Positions 40,219 to 48,832 of a stretch of 64,000 nt of DNA are shown one piece after another. A model generated the notes under the pieces. The model was not told where the DNA came from, searched no databases, and saw only the letters and a list, made by a program, of their open reading frames with translations. Every line of letters starts with the position of its first letter. The first letter of the stretch is position 1. The translations under genes were made by a program, and so were the position numbers. Origin of the DNA: a virus; the IMG/VR virus record IMGVR_UViG_3300044568_004391, positions 62,001-126,000 of that record; one strand, written 5' to 3'.

Positions 40219-40686
40219 TTGATTCAATATATACTAAAATTCGGTTTATCGGCGATGGGGATTATCTATCCACTACTTATGTGGTGGTGGATTGGTCCCC
40301 AAACTTCTATTTCTGCTTATTTTTTGACACAGGCTCAGTTTTTATTCCTACTTTTTAACGCTGGAACTTCATTTTACTTCGCAAATACCAAAAATTGGTT
40401 GATGTCAGGTGTATTTTTGTTACTTCTGTCTTGTTTTTCCATCCAATATTATCAAACTATTCACAATATTTTTGCAATTTCCTTCTTTATTACCTCTGTC
40501 ATCTCCATTTTGAGGTCGAAAAGGTATAAATGGGTGGTTTTTGGTGTAATTTCGGGTCTTTTTGGTCTTTTTCACTCTATTTTCCTTGCGGAATACATCG
40601 CAGTGGTCTTTATTTCCCTGTTTCACATCCTGATTTTGAGAGATCTTTACAAATTTGAGTTCAGAAAACACAAATTTATATCCTGA
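40219..40686 (+). CDS. Multi-pass membrane protein
   Basis: 155 residues if started at TTG 40219; the first ATG, at 40255, removes 12 residues. About five hydrophobic segments (GLSAMGIIYPLLMWWWIG, FLLFNAGTSFYFA, WLMSGVFLLLLSCFSI, FAISFFITSVISI and WVVFGVISGLFGLFHSIFLA). No family recognised. The start codon is uncertain. Confidence 0.6.
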   Translation: MIQYILKFGLSAMGIIYPLLMWWWIGPQTSISAYFLTQAQFLFLLFNAGTSFYFANTKNWLMSGVFLLLLSCFSIQYYQTIHNIFAISFFITSVISILRSKRYKWVVFGVISGLFGLFHSIFLAEYIAVVFISLFHILILRDLYKFEFRKHKFIS

Positions 40687-40693
40687 TATTTAT
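40687..40693 (+). promoter_or_regulatory. TATTTAT late-type promoter motif
   Basis: TATTTAT ending 15 nt before the ATG at 40709. Confidence 0.5.
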
Positions 40694-40708
40694 TTTTAAA
40701 CAAATATT

Positions 40709-40846
40709 ATGGGAAGAGCAAGAAAAAAACTCAAAAAAGCACCAAGTAGGTCAAAAATTGTCAAATTATCAAAAAGAATGACCTTAAATTTGGAAATTAT
40801 CCGACAAATCGAACGAGATTTAATTCAAAATCAAAAATCGGAGTAA
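40709..40846 (+). CDS. Small basic protein
   Basis: 45 residues, strongly basic N-terminus (GRARKKLKKAPSRSKIVK) and a helical tail (NLEIIRQIERDLIQNQ). Good start, upstream TATTTAT with typical spacing. Possible nucleic-acid binder; no family recognised. Confidence 0.55.
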   Translation: MGRARKKLKKAPSRSKIVKLSKRMTLNLEIIRQIERDLIQNQKSE

Positions 40847-40850
40847 TTTT

Positions 40851-40882
40851 TTTGGAAAGTAGGGTTATTTTTTGTAAATTTA
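40851..40882 (+). promoter_or_regulatory. Weak sigma-A-type promoter
   Basis: TTTG (40851-40854), 20 nt, TAAATTTA (40875-40882; last base differs from TAnnTTTG). Confidence 0.45.
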
Positions 40883-40889
40883 CTCTACC

Positions 40890-41030
40890 ATGAAACTAAT
40901 CCTCATTATCCTCATTCTGATGCTCCTTTTTGGAGGTTTCAAATCTGTTTTTAACCTTGTAAAAGGGGTTATGAAGTTCATTTGGATCGCAATTCTTATT
41001 ATTTTTTTACTTATTCTAATTGGTTCTTGA
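40890..41030 (+). CDS. Small two-pass membrane protein
   Basis: 46 residues: LILIILILMLLFGGFKSVF, a short polar loop, then FIWIAILIIFLLILIGS. Hydrophobic hairpin of holin-like or toxin-like size, no family recognised. A weak host-type promoter lies just upstream. Confidence 0.6.
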   Translation: MKLILIILILMLLFGGFKSVFNLVKGVMKFIWIAILIIFLLILIGS

Positions 41031-41037
41031 TATTTAT
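41031..41037 (+). promoter_or_regulatory. TATTTAT late-type promoter motif
   Basis: TATTTAT ending 16 nt before the ATG at 41054. Confidence 0.5.
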
Positions 41038-41053
41038 ATAAAAAAGGGCAAAG

Positions 41054-41305
41054 ATGAAACTTTCAGGTATGAAACATCTAGTGGAAGAGTATGGGTCAAG
41101 TCTAGTAGAAACTGAAGTGACCTTCGACGAGTTGAAATTGACCGCAAAATTAATCAGAGAATACTTAAAACTAACTCCAACACAACATATTGATTATGCG
41201 TCAGATGATGACAACTATCTATCGTTAATCATCCAACAATATGGTATAGGAAACTACGAAGAAGCAAAAAGGGATTTGGATGAGTTCAGTGTATTGTTTA
41301 ATTAA
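41054..41305 (+). CDS. Small tagged acidic protein
   Basis: 83 residues. Starts KLSGMKHLVEEYGSSLVETE, with LVE twice in the first 20 residues; the tag reading is weaker than elsewhere. The body is helical and acidic (QYGIGNYEEAKRDLDEFSVL). Function unknown. Confidence 0.65.
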   Translation: MKLSGMKHLVEEYGSSLVETEVTFDELKLTAKLIREYLKLTPTQHIDYASDDDNYLSLIIQQYGIGNYEEAKRDLDEFSVLFN

Positions 41306-41317
41306 CCAATTTCATCA

Positions 41318-41324
41318 TATTTAT
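41318..41324 (+). promoter_or_regulatory. TATTTAT late-type promoter motif
   Basis: TATTTAT ending 13 nt before the ATG at 41338. Confidence 0.5.
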
Positions 41325-41337
41325 TAAGAAAATATTG

Positions 41338-41784
41338 ATGAAAAAGGTATTACATTTATCCCAAAACGAATTGAAGAATAAAATCAAATCTTTAATTCAA
41401 GAACAAGAGGAAACAGAGTCAAACGACTTTCCAACCATAGTTTCACAACTTTTGTTTTCTCAAACTCAAGTTCATATATTCCATCTTCAGACAAAATCCT
41501 TTGCGGAACACAATGCGTTACAGGATTACTATGATGGAATAGATGATTTGGTTGACACCTTAATAGAATCCTATCAGGGTGAGTTCGGCATTATTGAAAA
41601 TTACAAATCATTTAAGGTAGAATCTTATCAAGACACAGATCAGGTTCTTGCTTATTTCGATATGATCCTAAATTTAGTAAAAAAGGGAAGGGAAACCATT
41701 GAATCAACTCATCTTCAAAACATCATGGATGAGATTATTACCCTTGTTACGAAAACAATGTATAAACTGAAGTTCTTGAAATGA
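41338..41784 (+). CDS. Tagged helical protein
   Basis: 148 residues from ATG 41338. Tag MKKVLHLSQNELKNKIKSLI ends in LIQEQ. The body (HIFHLQTKSFAEHNALQDYY, then DLVDTLIESYQGEFG) has the pattern of a Dps/ferritin-like helical bundle, with conserved His and Asp/Glu spacing of the kind (HxxxxxFxxHxxxxxxY...D); by memory such DUF-type Dps-like proteins occur in marine phages. Moderate certainty. Terminator follows. Confidence 0.65.
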   Translation: MKKVLHLSQNELKNKIKSLIQEQEETESNDFPTIVSQLLFSQTQVHIFHLQTKSFAEHNALQDYYDGIDDLVDTLIESYQGEFGIIENYKSFKVESYQDTDQVLAYFDMILNLVKKGRETIESTHLQNIMDEIITLVTKTMYKLKFLK

Positions 41785-41791
41785 ACAGAAA

Positions 41792-41816
41792 AACCCCTCT
41801 TTGATGAGGGGTTTTA
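41792..41816 (+). terminator. Rho-independent terminator
   Basis: AACCCCTC / GAGGGGTT stem, loop TTTGAT, short T-tail. Confidence 0.8.
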
Positions 41817-41827
41817 ATTTTATTGTG

Positions 41828-41834
41828 TATTTAT
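41828..41834 (+). promoter_or_regulatory. TATTTAT motif
   Basis: TATTTAT 18 nt before the ATG at 41853, the start of a 9-codon mini-cistron that ends (TAA) directly before the ATG at 41883. Confidence 0.4.
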
Positions 41835-41852
41835 TTATATCAAATTATTTTA

Positions 41853-41882
41853 ATGATCGGTTTAATCAAAAATTTCTTCTAA
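41853..41882 (+). CDS. Possible 9-residue leader peptide
   Basis: MIGLIKNFF, ending TAA immediately before the ATG of the next gene (TAAATG). It may tune translation of the downstream gene or mark a late-gene leader. Short; low confidence. Confidence 0.3.
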   Translation: MIGLIKNFF

Positions 41883-42302
41883 ATGAAATTCAAAAAAAAA
41901 GATATAAAATATTTTTTGGATCTCTATAAAAAGATGGGTGTACCCAAAGTGGATGCTGAAGACAATTTGAAAAAACTTATGAGGTGGGTGGAAAACCTAC
42001 CAAAGAAAATTATTCTTTACAGAATCATATTTGTCAATTCCGAAGATGAAATTATCCGTGATATACCGGGTTCACACTACATGATGGATAAAGAACATCT
42101 TATAGATACACATTATATTAACATTAAAAATTCACCTCAAGGTAGTGAGTGTTATCTTTTAACTGTAGAAGCAGACAAGAAGATGATTGATCAATTCCAA
42201 ACAATAGCGACAAATATTGTTTACCCAACTGAAAAAGAAATCACCCTAAAAAATAAAGGAGAGGGGATAAACTATATAGAACACAAAAAAATCAATGAGT
42301 AA
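41883..42302 (+). CDS. Possible ADP-ribosyltransferase-fold protein
   Basis: 139 residues. The order ILYRIIFV (possible NAD-binding Arg), GSHYMMDKEHLI, CYLLTVEADKK and VYPTEKEITLKNKG (with an E-x-E pair) is consistent with the R-S-E type ADP-ribosyltransferase fold and with proteins I recall from marine phages. T4 packages the ADP-ribosyltransferase Alt, so such an enzyme would suit the neighbourhood. No clear tag. Fold assignment is tentative. Overlaps the next gene by 8 nt. Confidence 0.55.
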   Translation: MKFKKKDIKYFLDLYKKMGVPKVDAEDNLKKLMRWVENLPKKIILYRIIFVNSEDEIIRDIPGSHYMMDKEHLIDTHYINIKNSPQGSECYLLTVEADKKMIDQFQTIATNIVYPTEKEITLKNKGEGINYIEHKKINE

Positions 42303-42645
42303 AAAATTAAATTTATCTGATAAGGAAATTCAGGAAATCAGAAAGAAACACGAAACCGAAAGAAACAACCACGAGTTTTTCAGTAAGAAGGTGTTTGAAC
42401 CTAAGAAGAAACTTGATGAACAGTCGGTGGGATCGGTTGCGTCTTCAGGTGTATCCAAATCCAAAGGTGTTGAAGAGTCAGACGGAACCATAAGTTTCAG
42501 TGCTGAATCACCACAAAGAGAAATTGCCGCTAAAATAGCATTGAATAATGCAACTGTAGAAGGGTATAGATTACCATCAAAACCCAGTAAGGTTGAATCT
42601 ACCGATAAAGGGTATAAAGTTACATATTATTTTAATAAGTTATGA
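42295..42645 (+). CDS. Tagged hypothetical protein
   Basis: 116 residues. N-terminus KKLNLSDKEIQEIRKKHE resembles the other tags; the (L/I)-x-E end (KLDEQ) comes late, at residues 39-41, followed by a Ser/Gly-rich linker. The body (REIAAKIALNNATVEGYRLP) is unrecognised. Starts inside the end of the ADP-ribosyltransferase-like gene and overlaps the next small frame by ATGA. Confidence 0.65.
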   Translation: MSKKLNLSDKEIQEIRKKHETERNNHEFFSKKVFEPKKKLDEQSVGSVASSGVSKSKGVEESDGTISFSAESPQREIAAKIALNNATVEGYRLPSKPSKVESTDKGYKVTYYFNKL

Positions 42646-42716
42646 AAAAGAAAATCTGTCAATTTATCTCAAAGATAACTTTTGGAAAAGTTTGTCTTGG
42701 TTGGTGTAAGATTTAA
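42642..42716 (+). CDS. Possible 24-residue peptide
   Basis: KKKICQFISKITFGKVCLGW then CKI; three Cys. ATGA overlap with the preceding gene supports it, and a terminator follows within 10 nt. No family recognised. Confidence 0.35.
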   Translation: MKKKICQFISKITFGKVCLGWCKI

Positions 42717-42725
42717 GAAATGAAA

Positions 42726-42750
42726 AACCCCTCCGATTGGAGGGGTTTTG
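42726..42750. terminator. Bidirectional rho-independent terminator
   Basis: AACCCCTCC / GGAGGGGTT stem with GATT loop and T-runs on both sides; serves the plus-strand tagged operon and the convergent synthetase-like gene. Confidence 0.85.
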
Positions 42751-42787
42751 TTTTATTATTGAAACAATAACTATTGGTTTTGTTTCA

Positions 42788-43633
42788 TTAAACGAACAAT
42801 ACCTCTTCTTCCTTATGTTTTTCTTGTTGAAGAAGTTCATAAGCTCTTGCAAGTCTGGTCATACCGATTCCACCTCCGAATCTTGGGAAGAAGTTATGGG
42901 ATAGGAATTCTTCAAGTTCTTTCTCCACTCTTTCTTGTCCGAACAATTCAAATAGTTTTTCACAATATCTTCCATCTTCAATTGAATAGAACATTTCTCT
43001 CATACCTTCAACATCACAAGATCTTTCAGCCGATCCAATTGTTTCTTGACCATAAAGGATGACATCAACCTTGTTGAAGATCTCACCTTCTCTGTGTTTC
43101 ATATTCCAAAATGGATTTGTTCTTCTTGGGAATAGTTCAAGAGAAACCACAGATCCTTTCTCTTGCCACATTCTTGTTTCATCTTCGTGTTCAATGATTG
43201 AAATACCACCATATTCTTCACATACTGAATCGTATGTCTCACGGATGGGTTGATCAAACCCAAGATATTCCAAAAGTTCTGCTTCCAATTGGATCATATC
43301 TTCAATAGTTCCTTTTGACTCAAACTCAAACATGGGAAAAATTAGAGAGTGTCTACCTTCAATAGGGGTTTTCTCTTCACGATAAGAAGTTGAAATACAG
43401 AATACCCCATCCCACTCAGGGTTTTTAAGAAGTTCATATTCCAACCACATCTGTCCTGTTTGTGGTAAGGGCCATTGTTCCCCACAGTATTCAAAGGTTT
43501 TTACCGAATGAGGATTTTCACATGCCGCAAGAATTGACAAACGGGATTGAACTGGAACTTCAACAAAGTTTTTGTTTAGGAAAAATGTTCTCATCTTTTG
43601 AACAAGTTCGTTGTAGGTTTTTGTGTTTTTCAT
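42788..43633 (-). CDS. Class II aminoacyl-tRNA-synthetase-like catalytic core
   Basis: 281 residues. Motif 2 appears as STSYREEKTPIEGRHS followed by FPMFEFE, and motif 3 as GGGIGMTRLARAYEL, as in the Asp/Asn/Lys-tRNA synthetase group. The N-terminal anticodon-binding domain is missing. Free-standing relatives include ammonia-dependent asparagine synthetase AsnA (an AspRS paralogue) and EpmA/GenX; the length is a little short for AsnA. It may make an amino acid or modify a protein or tRNA; the reaction is unresolved. Single-gene minus-strand unit. Confidence 0.75.
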   Translation of the reverse strand: MKNTKTYNELVQKMRTFFLNKNFVEVPVQSRLSILAACENPHSVKTFEYCGEQWPLPQTGQMWLEYELLKNPEWDGVFCISTSYREEKTPIEGRHSLIFPMFEFESKGTIEDMIQLEAELLEYLGFDQPIRETYDSVCEEYGGISIIEHEDETRMWQEKGSVVSLELFPRRTNPFWNMKHREGEIFNKVDVILYGQETIGSAERSCDVEGMREMFYSIEDGRYCEKLFELFGQERVEKELEEFLSHNFFPRFGGGIGMTRLARAYELLQQEKHKEEEVLFV

Positions 43634-43849
43634 TTTTTTGTTTTTTTATTTGTTTATGTTTATTTGTTCATTATTGGGCAAAAAAAATCCCTCAATAAAG
43701 AGGGAATGATTTTTTTGGTTTTATTTTTGTAATATTTGGATGTCCGTGACTCATGATTTTCTTAAAATTTTTAATAAATATATCTGAAATAAACAAAGTA
43801 TCAAGTTTTTTAAAAAAAAAATTATTATACTTATAAAAAAAGAAATACA

Positions 43850-44593
43850 ATGAAAAACATTATACCATTTATCCTGTTTTTATTATTTATACCGATGATT
43901 TCTCTTTCTCAGAGTGAATCAGACCAGAAGAGACAAAGACGAGTTGAACGATATCAAAGACCTGTACCTACACCTGATGTAGTTGTCGTCCCAAATCCAT
44001 ATATCTCACCCTACTATAATCCATATGTCCCATATTATTACAACAGATATACACCTTATACTCCTTATTACGGATTACCTGTTGCCACACCCACAAGGTT
44101 GTTTAATAGACCCGTATTTTCAATGGGGGTTCTTTCCACCATCGGAACTGATCCTTCCCTCCCAACCTTTGGTGTATATGGAACGGTTGGATCGGAGAAT
44201 GTGTTTTTTAAAATGTCTTATGAAGGAAGCAGAGTTTCCAATATTGAACATTATAACAATATCACCTTAAACGATGTTTATTCTTGGAACGATCAATCAA
44301 GAGGCGAGTTTGAAAGATATTCGGCGTTGTTTGTTGGGATGGGTGGGAAGTTAACACCCTCCATTTATCCATTTTTGGGGGCAAATTTCTACTTTCAAGA
44401 GCAAGACCTGATATTCTACGATGAACTACATATCTTGTCAAATGACGGGGAATATTCAATCAATGGGATTGATAAAAATGGTCTTAATGTGAGAGGTGGG
44501 ATTATGTTCAGAAAAAATAATTTTGAAGCAGGAACAAATATTACTTTGTTGAACCCCGCAAGATTTGGTGCCAATATAGGATTAAATTTTTGA
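43850..44593 (+). CDS. Exported, outer-membrane-like protein
   Basis: 247 residues. Signal peptide (FILFLLFIPMISLS, then QSES), a Tyr/Pro-rich segment (PYISPYYNPYVPYYYNRYTP) and then alternating strands with many Gly and aromatic residues, ending in NPARFGANIGLNF, the terminal Phe typical of outer-membrane beta-barrels. No family recognised. Stands before the glycan locus on the same strand. The 216 bases upstream of it hold a small stem (43687-43700) and nothing else I recognise. Confidence 0.65.
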   Translation: MKNIIPFILFLLFIPMISLSQSESDQKRQRRVERYQRPVPTPDVVVVPNPYISPYYNPYVPYYYNRYTPYTPYYGLPVATPTRLFNRPVFSMGVLSTIGTDPSLPTFGVYGTVGSENVFFKMSYEGSRVSNIEHYNNITLNDVYSWNDQSRGEFERYSALFVGMGGKLTPSIYPFLGANFYFQEQDLIFYDELHILSNDGEYSINGIDKNGLNVRGGIMFRKNNFEAGTNITLLNPARFGANIGLNF

Positions 44594-44646
44594 TATGGTT
44601 TGATTTTTAAAAACCATTTCGTATTTTTTCCATAAAGTTTTTGAAT

Positions 44647-45054
44647 ATGAATTTGATTCAATCTGAAGTTGGAAAAAGTCCCATTTTACCGGATCACGTT
44701 AAGAATTATTTGATTGATATTGACGGAACAATCACCGATGATGTTCCCAATGAAGAACCAGAAAGAATGGTGTCCTGTCTTCCCTTTGTGGATGCCGTTG
44801 AAACCATAAACAAATGGTTTGATGAAGGTCATATAATCACCTTTTTTACATCAAGAACTGAAGAACATAGAAAAATCACAGAAGAATGGTTGATAAAACA
44901 CAACATCAATTACCATAATCTTCTTATGAATAAACCCAGAGGTGGAAACTATCATTGGATTGATAATCATATTGTTAGAGCAACAAGATATGATGGTGTT
45001 TGGGGTGATTTGATAAAAAAGAAAGTTGACATAGAAGTTTTTGAAGAAAAATGA
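44647..45054 (+). CDS. HAD-superfamily phosphatase-like protein
   Basis: 135 residues from ATG 44647. DIDGTITDD (nucleophile Asp motif) near residue 24, FFTSRTEEHR (Thr/Ser and Arg motif) and a late Lys/Asp region define a small HAD phosphatase. In glycan loci such enzymes remove phosphate from sugar or nucleotide intermediates. Its stop overlaps the next gene by ATGA, so it opens the glycan locus. Confidence 0.8.
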   Translation: MNLIQSEVGKSPILPDHVKNYLIDIDGTITDDVPNEEPERMVSCLPFVDAVETINKWFDEGHIITFFTSRTEEHRKITEEWLIKHNINYHNLLMNKPRGGNYHWIDNHIVRATRYDGVWGDLIKKKVDIEVFEEK

Positions 45055-46442
45055 TTACAGTAGGATTTTCAACAAGAAAGATTAATCCCACCTTTGTTGA
45101 GTATATAAAAAATACAATCGGTCCAAAAAATGTTGAGATAATTCCCATTGAAAACGATGGGGTTTATTCTTTAACACAAGCTTACAATATGATTTTGGAT
45201 CAAGCATCCAATGATATTGTTATATTGTGTCATGATGACATTTATTTTGAAAAAACTTACTGGGGAAAAAGGTTATTGGACCACTTCAACAAAAATCCTG
45301 AATATGGGATCTTGGGTGTTGCCGGAACAACTTACTATCCGAAGTCAGGAAGATGGTGGGACATTCAAGGAGAAATGGTTGGTCAAGTTTATCACGAACA
45401 TCAAGGGAAAAAATGGCTTTCCCAATATAACAAACCATTTGGTTCTAAAATAATCGATACTGTAATTGTGGATGGATTATTTTTGGGTGTAAAAAAATCC
45501 AACATAAAGAAAAAGTTTAATGAAGAAGTTCAGGGATTTCATTTCTATGATACAACTTTTTGTCTTGAAAATTTCTTGGAAGGTGTAAAAGTTGGAACTA
45601 TATCTAACATTGAAATTACACACAAATCAATAGGTATGACTAATCAAGAATGGGAAAGAAACAGACAATTATTCGTCAAAAAATTTGAAGATAATTTACC
45701 AATCAAATTAAAATCTCAATATCCAAAGATTGAACTTGACACCACCAAACCTATTGTTTCAGTTATAATTCCAATCTACAATTATGGAATTCAATTTGAA
45801 AAGACATTGAATTCGGTATACGATTCAACATATAAAAATGTAGAAATCATTATTGTTAATGACGGATCCACAGATCAATATGTGTTAGAAAAACTAAAAT
45901 CTTTGTCTGATATACCAAATATCAAAATTATCAATCAAGAAAATAAGGGTCCCTCGGCTGCGAGAAATAGAGGTGTACAAGAATCAAAAGGTGACTATAT
46001 TTTACCTTTGGACGCTGATGACATGATAAAACCGGAATACATTGAATCTTGTTTAAGAATTCTCAAGAAGAATCCAAATGTGAGTCCTGTATATTGTGAT
46101 ACTCATCATATAGGTGAAATGCAAGGAATTGAAAAAAGACCCGAATGGAGCGAGGAAAGATTAATTCAGGGACCTTTTATTGTTAATTGTTCCATGTTCC
46201 ACCGAAAAGCTTTTGAGGATTGTGAAGGTTTCGATGAGGCATTGAAAGGTTGGGAAGATTATCATTTTTGGCTAAAAATGATGAAAAAAGGATATAAGGG
46301 TGTTAGAATACCAAAACCTTTGTTTGTTTATTTTCATCACGAAAAGGATGGTACTATCTCAACTGAGGCTAATGTAAATCAACAAGTTTTATATCAACAA
46401 ATAATGGAAAAAATTAATAATTTTTCAAATCATGAAAATTAA
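45051..46442 (+). CDS. Two-domain glycosyltransferase
   Basis: 463 residues. The N-terminal half (residues 1-220) has HDDIYF, a DxD-type site, and VDGLFLGVKKS and resembles a GT-A fold. The C-terminal half (residues 230-463) is a classical GT2 domain: VSVIIPIYNYG, IIIVNDGSTD, GPSAARNRG, DADDMIKPEY and GWEDYHFWLKM. Probably adds two sugars to one glycan. Cytoplasmic; acts on a lipid-linked or protein-linked glycan. Overlaps the next gene by 11 nt. Confidence 0.85.
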   Translation: MITVGFSTRKINPTFVEYIKNTIGPKNVEIIPIENDGVYSLTQAYNMILDQASNDIVILCHDDIYFEKTYWGKRLLDHFNKNPEYGILGVAGTTYYPKSGRWWDIQGEMVGQVYHEHQGKKWLSQYNKPFGSKIIDTVIVDGLFLGVKKSNIKKKFNEEVQGFHFYDTTFCLENFLEGVKVGTISNIEITHKSIGMTNQEWERNRQLFVKKFEDNLPIKLKSQYPKIELDTTKPIVSVIIPIYNYGIQFEKTLNSVYDSTYKNVEIIIVNDGSTDQYVLEKLKSLSDIPNIKIINQENKGPSAARNRGVQESKGDYILPLDADDMIKPEYIESCLRILKKNPNVSPVYCDTHHIGEMQGIEKRPEWSEERLIQGPFIVNCSMFHRKAFEDCEGFDEALKGWEDYHFWLKMMKKGYKGVRIPKPLFVYFHHEKDGTISTEANVNQQVLYQQIMEKINNFSNHEN

Positions 46443-47166
46443 AATTGTAAGTACTTTTTGGAATTGTAGTCAATATATAGAAGATTGTATACTGTCAGTT
46501 AAGAACCAAACATTCAAGGATTTTGAAATGTTTTTAATTGACGATATGTCACAGGATGATACAGTTGAAAAAATTAAAAAAGTCATAAAAAACGATTCGA
46601 GATTTCATCTCATAGTCAATGAAGAAAAAAAGTATAAATTAAAAAATATGGATGATTTAATTACGGATGAGTCTTTTTTTGACGATGATGATGTGATTGT
46701 AGAGTTAGATGGTGATGATAAGTTATATGATTCATATGTTATTGAAAAAATCAATAACAAGTATTTGAATAATAAAAATTTATGGATTACAAATGGCAGT
46801 TTTATTTTTTCAGATGGAAATCCAGGATTCTCATCCAAAGTAAATCCATTCACCATAAGAAAAGATATTTTTAGATTTTCTCACCTGAGAACATGGAAAG
46901 CTCACTTGTGGCGTTCCATCGATGAAGAATCTTTTATCGGTCCTGACAATGAATATTTTAAGTCAGCACCTGATGTTGCGTATTCTTTCCCAATGGTTGA
47001 AATGGCTGGTTTAAGGCACTACGAATACATACCTGATATAATGTATGTATATAACGCTTCAAGTCCATTCAATGAGAATAAACCCAAAAGTTCTATGGGA
47101 GGTTTAAATGACGTAATAAAAAACGAACATTTCATTAGAAAAATGAAATCATATAATCCTATATAA
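46432..47166 (+). CDS. GT2 glycosyltransferase
   Basis: 244 residues. IKIVSTFWNCSQYIEDCILS, MFLIDDMSQDDT and VIVELDGDDKLYD (DxD) are typical GT2 landmarks. Sugar unknown. Tightly packed with its neighbours. Confidence 0.85.
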   Translation: MKIKIVSTFWNCSQYIEDCILSVKNQTFKDFEMFLIDDMSQDDTVEKIKKVIKNDSRFHLIVNEEKKYKLKNMDDLITDESFFDDDDVIVELDGDDKLYDSYVIEKINNKYLNNKNLWITNGSFIFSDGNPGFSSKVNPFTIRKDIFRFSHLRTWKAHLWRSIDEESFIGPDNEYFKSAPDVAYSFPMVEMAGLRHYEYIPDIMYVYNASSPFNENKPKSSMGGLNDVIKNEHFIRKMKSYNPI

Positions 47167-47168
47167 AA

Positions 47169-48002
47169 ATGATTAAAATTAACATGATTGGAGGCGGATT
47201 TCAACACGACATTTGCTCTTCAGCAATGAATACAAACAAATATGTTGAATGGGTCAAGGACCGATCCGCTAATATAAGCATTCATATAGATGATGCACTA
47301 AAGTCAGAGGTTGACCCAAAAAAAAAGAATTACGGTTGGTTTTCTGAATCGAGTGCTGTTATACCAAAAATTATTGAAGATGTTAAAAACAACATCACAA
47401 TTTATAAAGAAAAATATGAATTTATTTTTACACATGATAAGAGAATTGTTGACACAGATCCAACATTCTTTAAATTTACCCTCCCAAATGCACTACCTTG
47501 GATAAAAAATCAGGAAATTTATACTAAAAATAAAAATATTTCTTTTATTGTTTCTAGTAAAAACTTCACTTCGGGTCACAAGTATCGTTTAGATGTTTTG
47601 AAAAAACATGAAGGTAAAAACATAGAACATTTTGGAAAAGGTTTTCGGAATGAATTACCTTGGTCTATAATTTTCAATAATATAGAAGAAAACGGTAAAA
47701 TATTGGCGTTAAAGGACTTTAGATTTTCATTTGCATTTGAAAATGACAATTACCCATCAATTTTTTGTGAAAAAATAACAGATTGTTTTGCCACAGGTAC
47801 AATTCCTATATATTGGGGTACTCCGGATATTGGTGATTATTTTGACACAAATGGTATTATTTTTTATAATGATGATTTAAATATTGAGAATTTGAATGAA
47901 GACTTATATTATAGTAAAATGGATTCAGTTAGAAACAATTTTGATTTGATCAAAAATTTATTGAGTGCTGAAGATTATATTTATGAAAACTATTTGAAAT
48001 GA
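47169..48002 (+). CDS. GT10-like fucosyltransferase
   Basis: 277 residues. The C-terminal block FSFAFENDNYPSIFCEKITD, then CFATGTIPIYWGTPDIGDYF matches the alpha-1,3/1,4-fucosyltransferase family (GT10), where this region binds GDP-fucose. The N-terminal acceptor domain is diverged. Overlaps the next gene by 4 nt. Confidence 0.85.
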   Translation: MIKINMIGGGFQHDICSSAMNTNKYVEWVKDRSANISIHIDDALKSEVDPKKKNYGWFSESSAVIPKIIEDVKNNITIYKEKYEFIFTHDKRIVDTDPTFFKFTLPNALPWIKNQEIYTKNKNISFIVSSKNFTSGHKYRLDVLKKHEGKNIEHFGKGFRNELPWSIIFNNIEENGKILALKDFRFSFAFENDNYPSIFCEKITDCFATGTIPIYWGTPDIGDYFDTNGIIFYNDDLNIENLNEDLYYSKMDSVRNNFDLIKNLLSAEDYIYENYLK

Positions 48003-48832
48003 TATCGTGTAATTTTTTTGGAGGGTTGGGTAATAATTTATTTCAATTGGCAACAGTGATTGGTATTTCGGAAAAATACAAATTTGATCTATCAATACCA
48101 TCGAAAGTAAACAGAGGTAATATATCCATTTACGGTCAATCAGTTGATTTGGAATTTAATAATCTCTTTGAGAATGAATTTATTTACGACCGAATACCCA
48201 AAAACTTAAGAATATATACACATCCCGATTTAAATTTAAACAGAACTGATTATTCTTTTGTTGAACTACCAGTACAGGATAATACAATTTATCATGGGTA
48301 TTTTCAATCTGAAAAATATTTTTCAGGAGTAAACATCAAAGAAATTTTAAAATTAAAAAAAGAAAATATAGATTTAGTAAAAGACAAATTCAACTCTTTT
48401 TTCGATAGAAAAACAGTTTCATTACATTATAGATTGGGTGGAGATCGGGTTACAAATCACATGCAATACTATCATAAGAATGTTTCGGTTGACTATTACA
48501 AGACGTGTATAGACCAAATCAAAAAAGAAAGCTCTGAAGATTTTAATATATTAATTTTTACAGACAACATGAAAATGTGTAAAGAAAAACTATCAGAGAT
48601 TGATGAAAATTTTATATACATAGATAATGGGAACTCAAACATTTTAGATTTTACATTCATGAGTTTGTGTGACATTAACATTGTGGGAAACTCTACTTTT
48701 TCATGGTGGAGTGCATATCTGAATCAAAATGATAATAACACAGTTTTTGTTACTGAAAGTGAATGGTTTGGTCCCGGATATAAACATTTCAATTTGAAGG
48801 ACACCTTCCCCGAAAAATGGATAAGAATATAA
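47999..48832 (+). CDS. GT11-like alpha-1,2-fucosyltransferase
   Basis: 277 residues. GGLGNNLFQLATVIG at the N-terminus, HYRLGGDRV (variant of HxRRxD) and GNSTFSWWSAYLN fit GT11, which transfers fucose from GDP-fucose. Starts inside the end of the GT10 gene. Confidence 0.85.
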   Translation: MISCNFFGGLGNNLFQLATVIGISEKYKFDLSIPSKVNRGNISIYGQSVDLEFNNLFENEFIYDRIPKNLRIYTHPDLNLNRTDYSFVELPVQDNTIYHGYFQSEKYFSGVNIKEILKLKKENIDLVKDKFNSFFDRKTVSLHYRLGGDRVTNHMQYYHKNVSVDYYKTCIDQIKKESSEDFNILIFTDNMKMCKEKLSEIDENFIYIDNGNSNILDFTFMSLCDINIVGNSTFSWWSAYLNQNDNNTVFVTESEWFGPGYKHFNLKDTFPEKWIRI

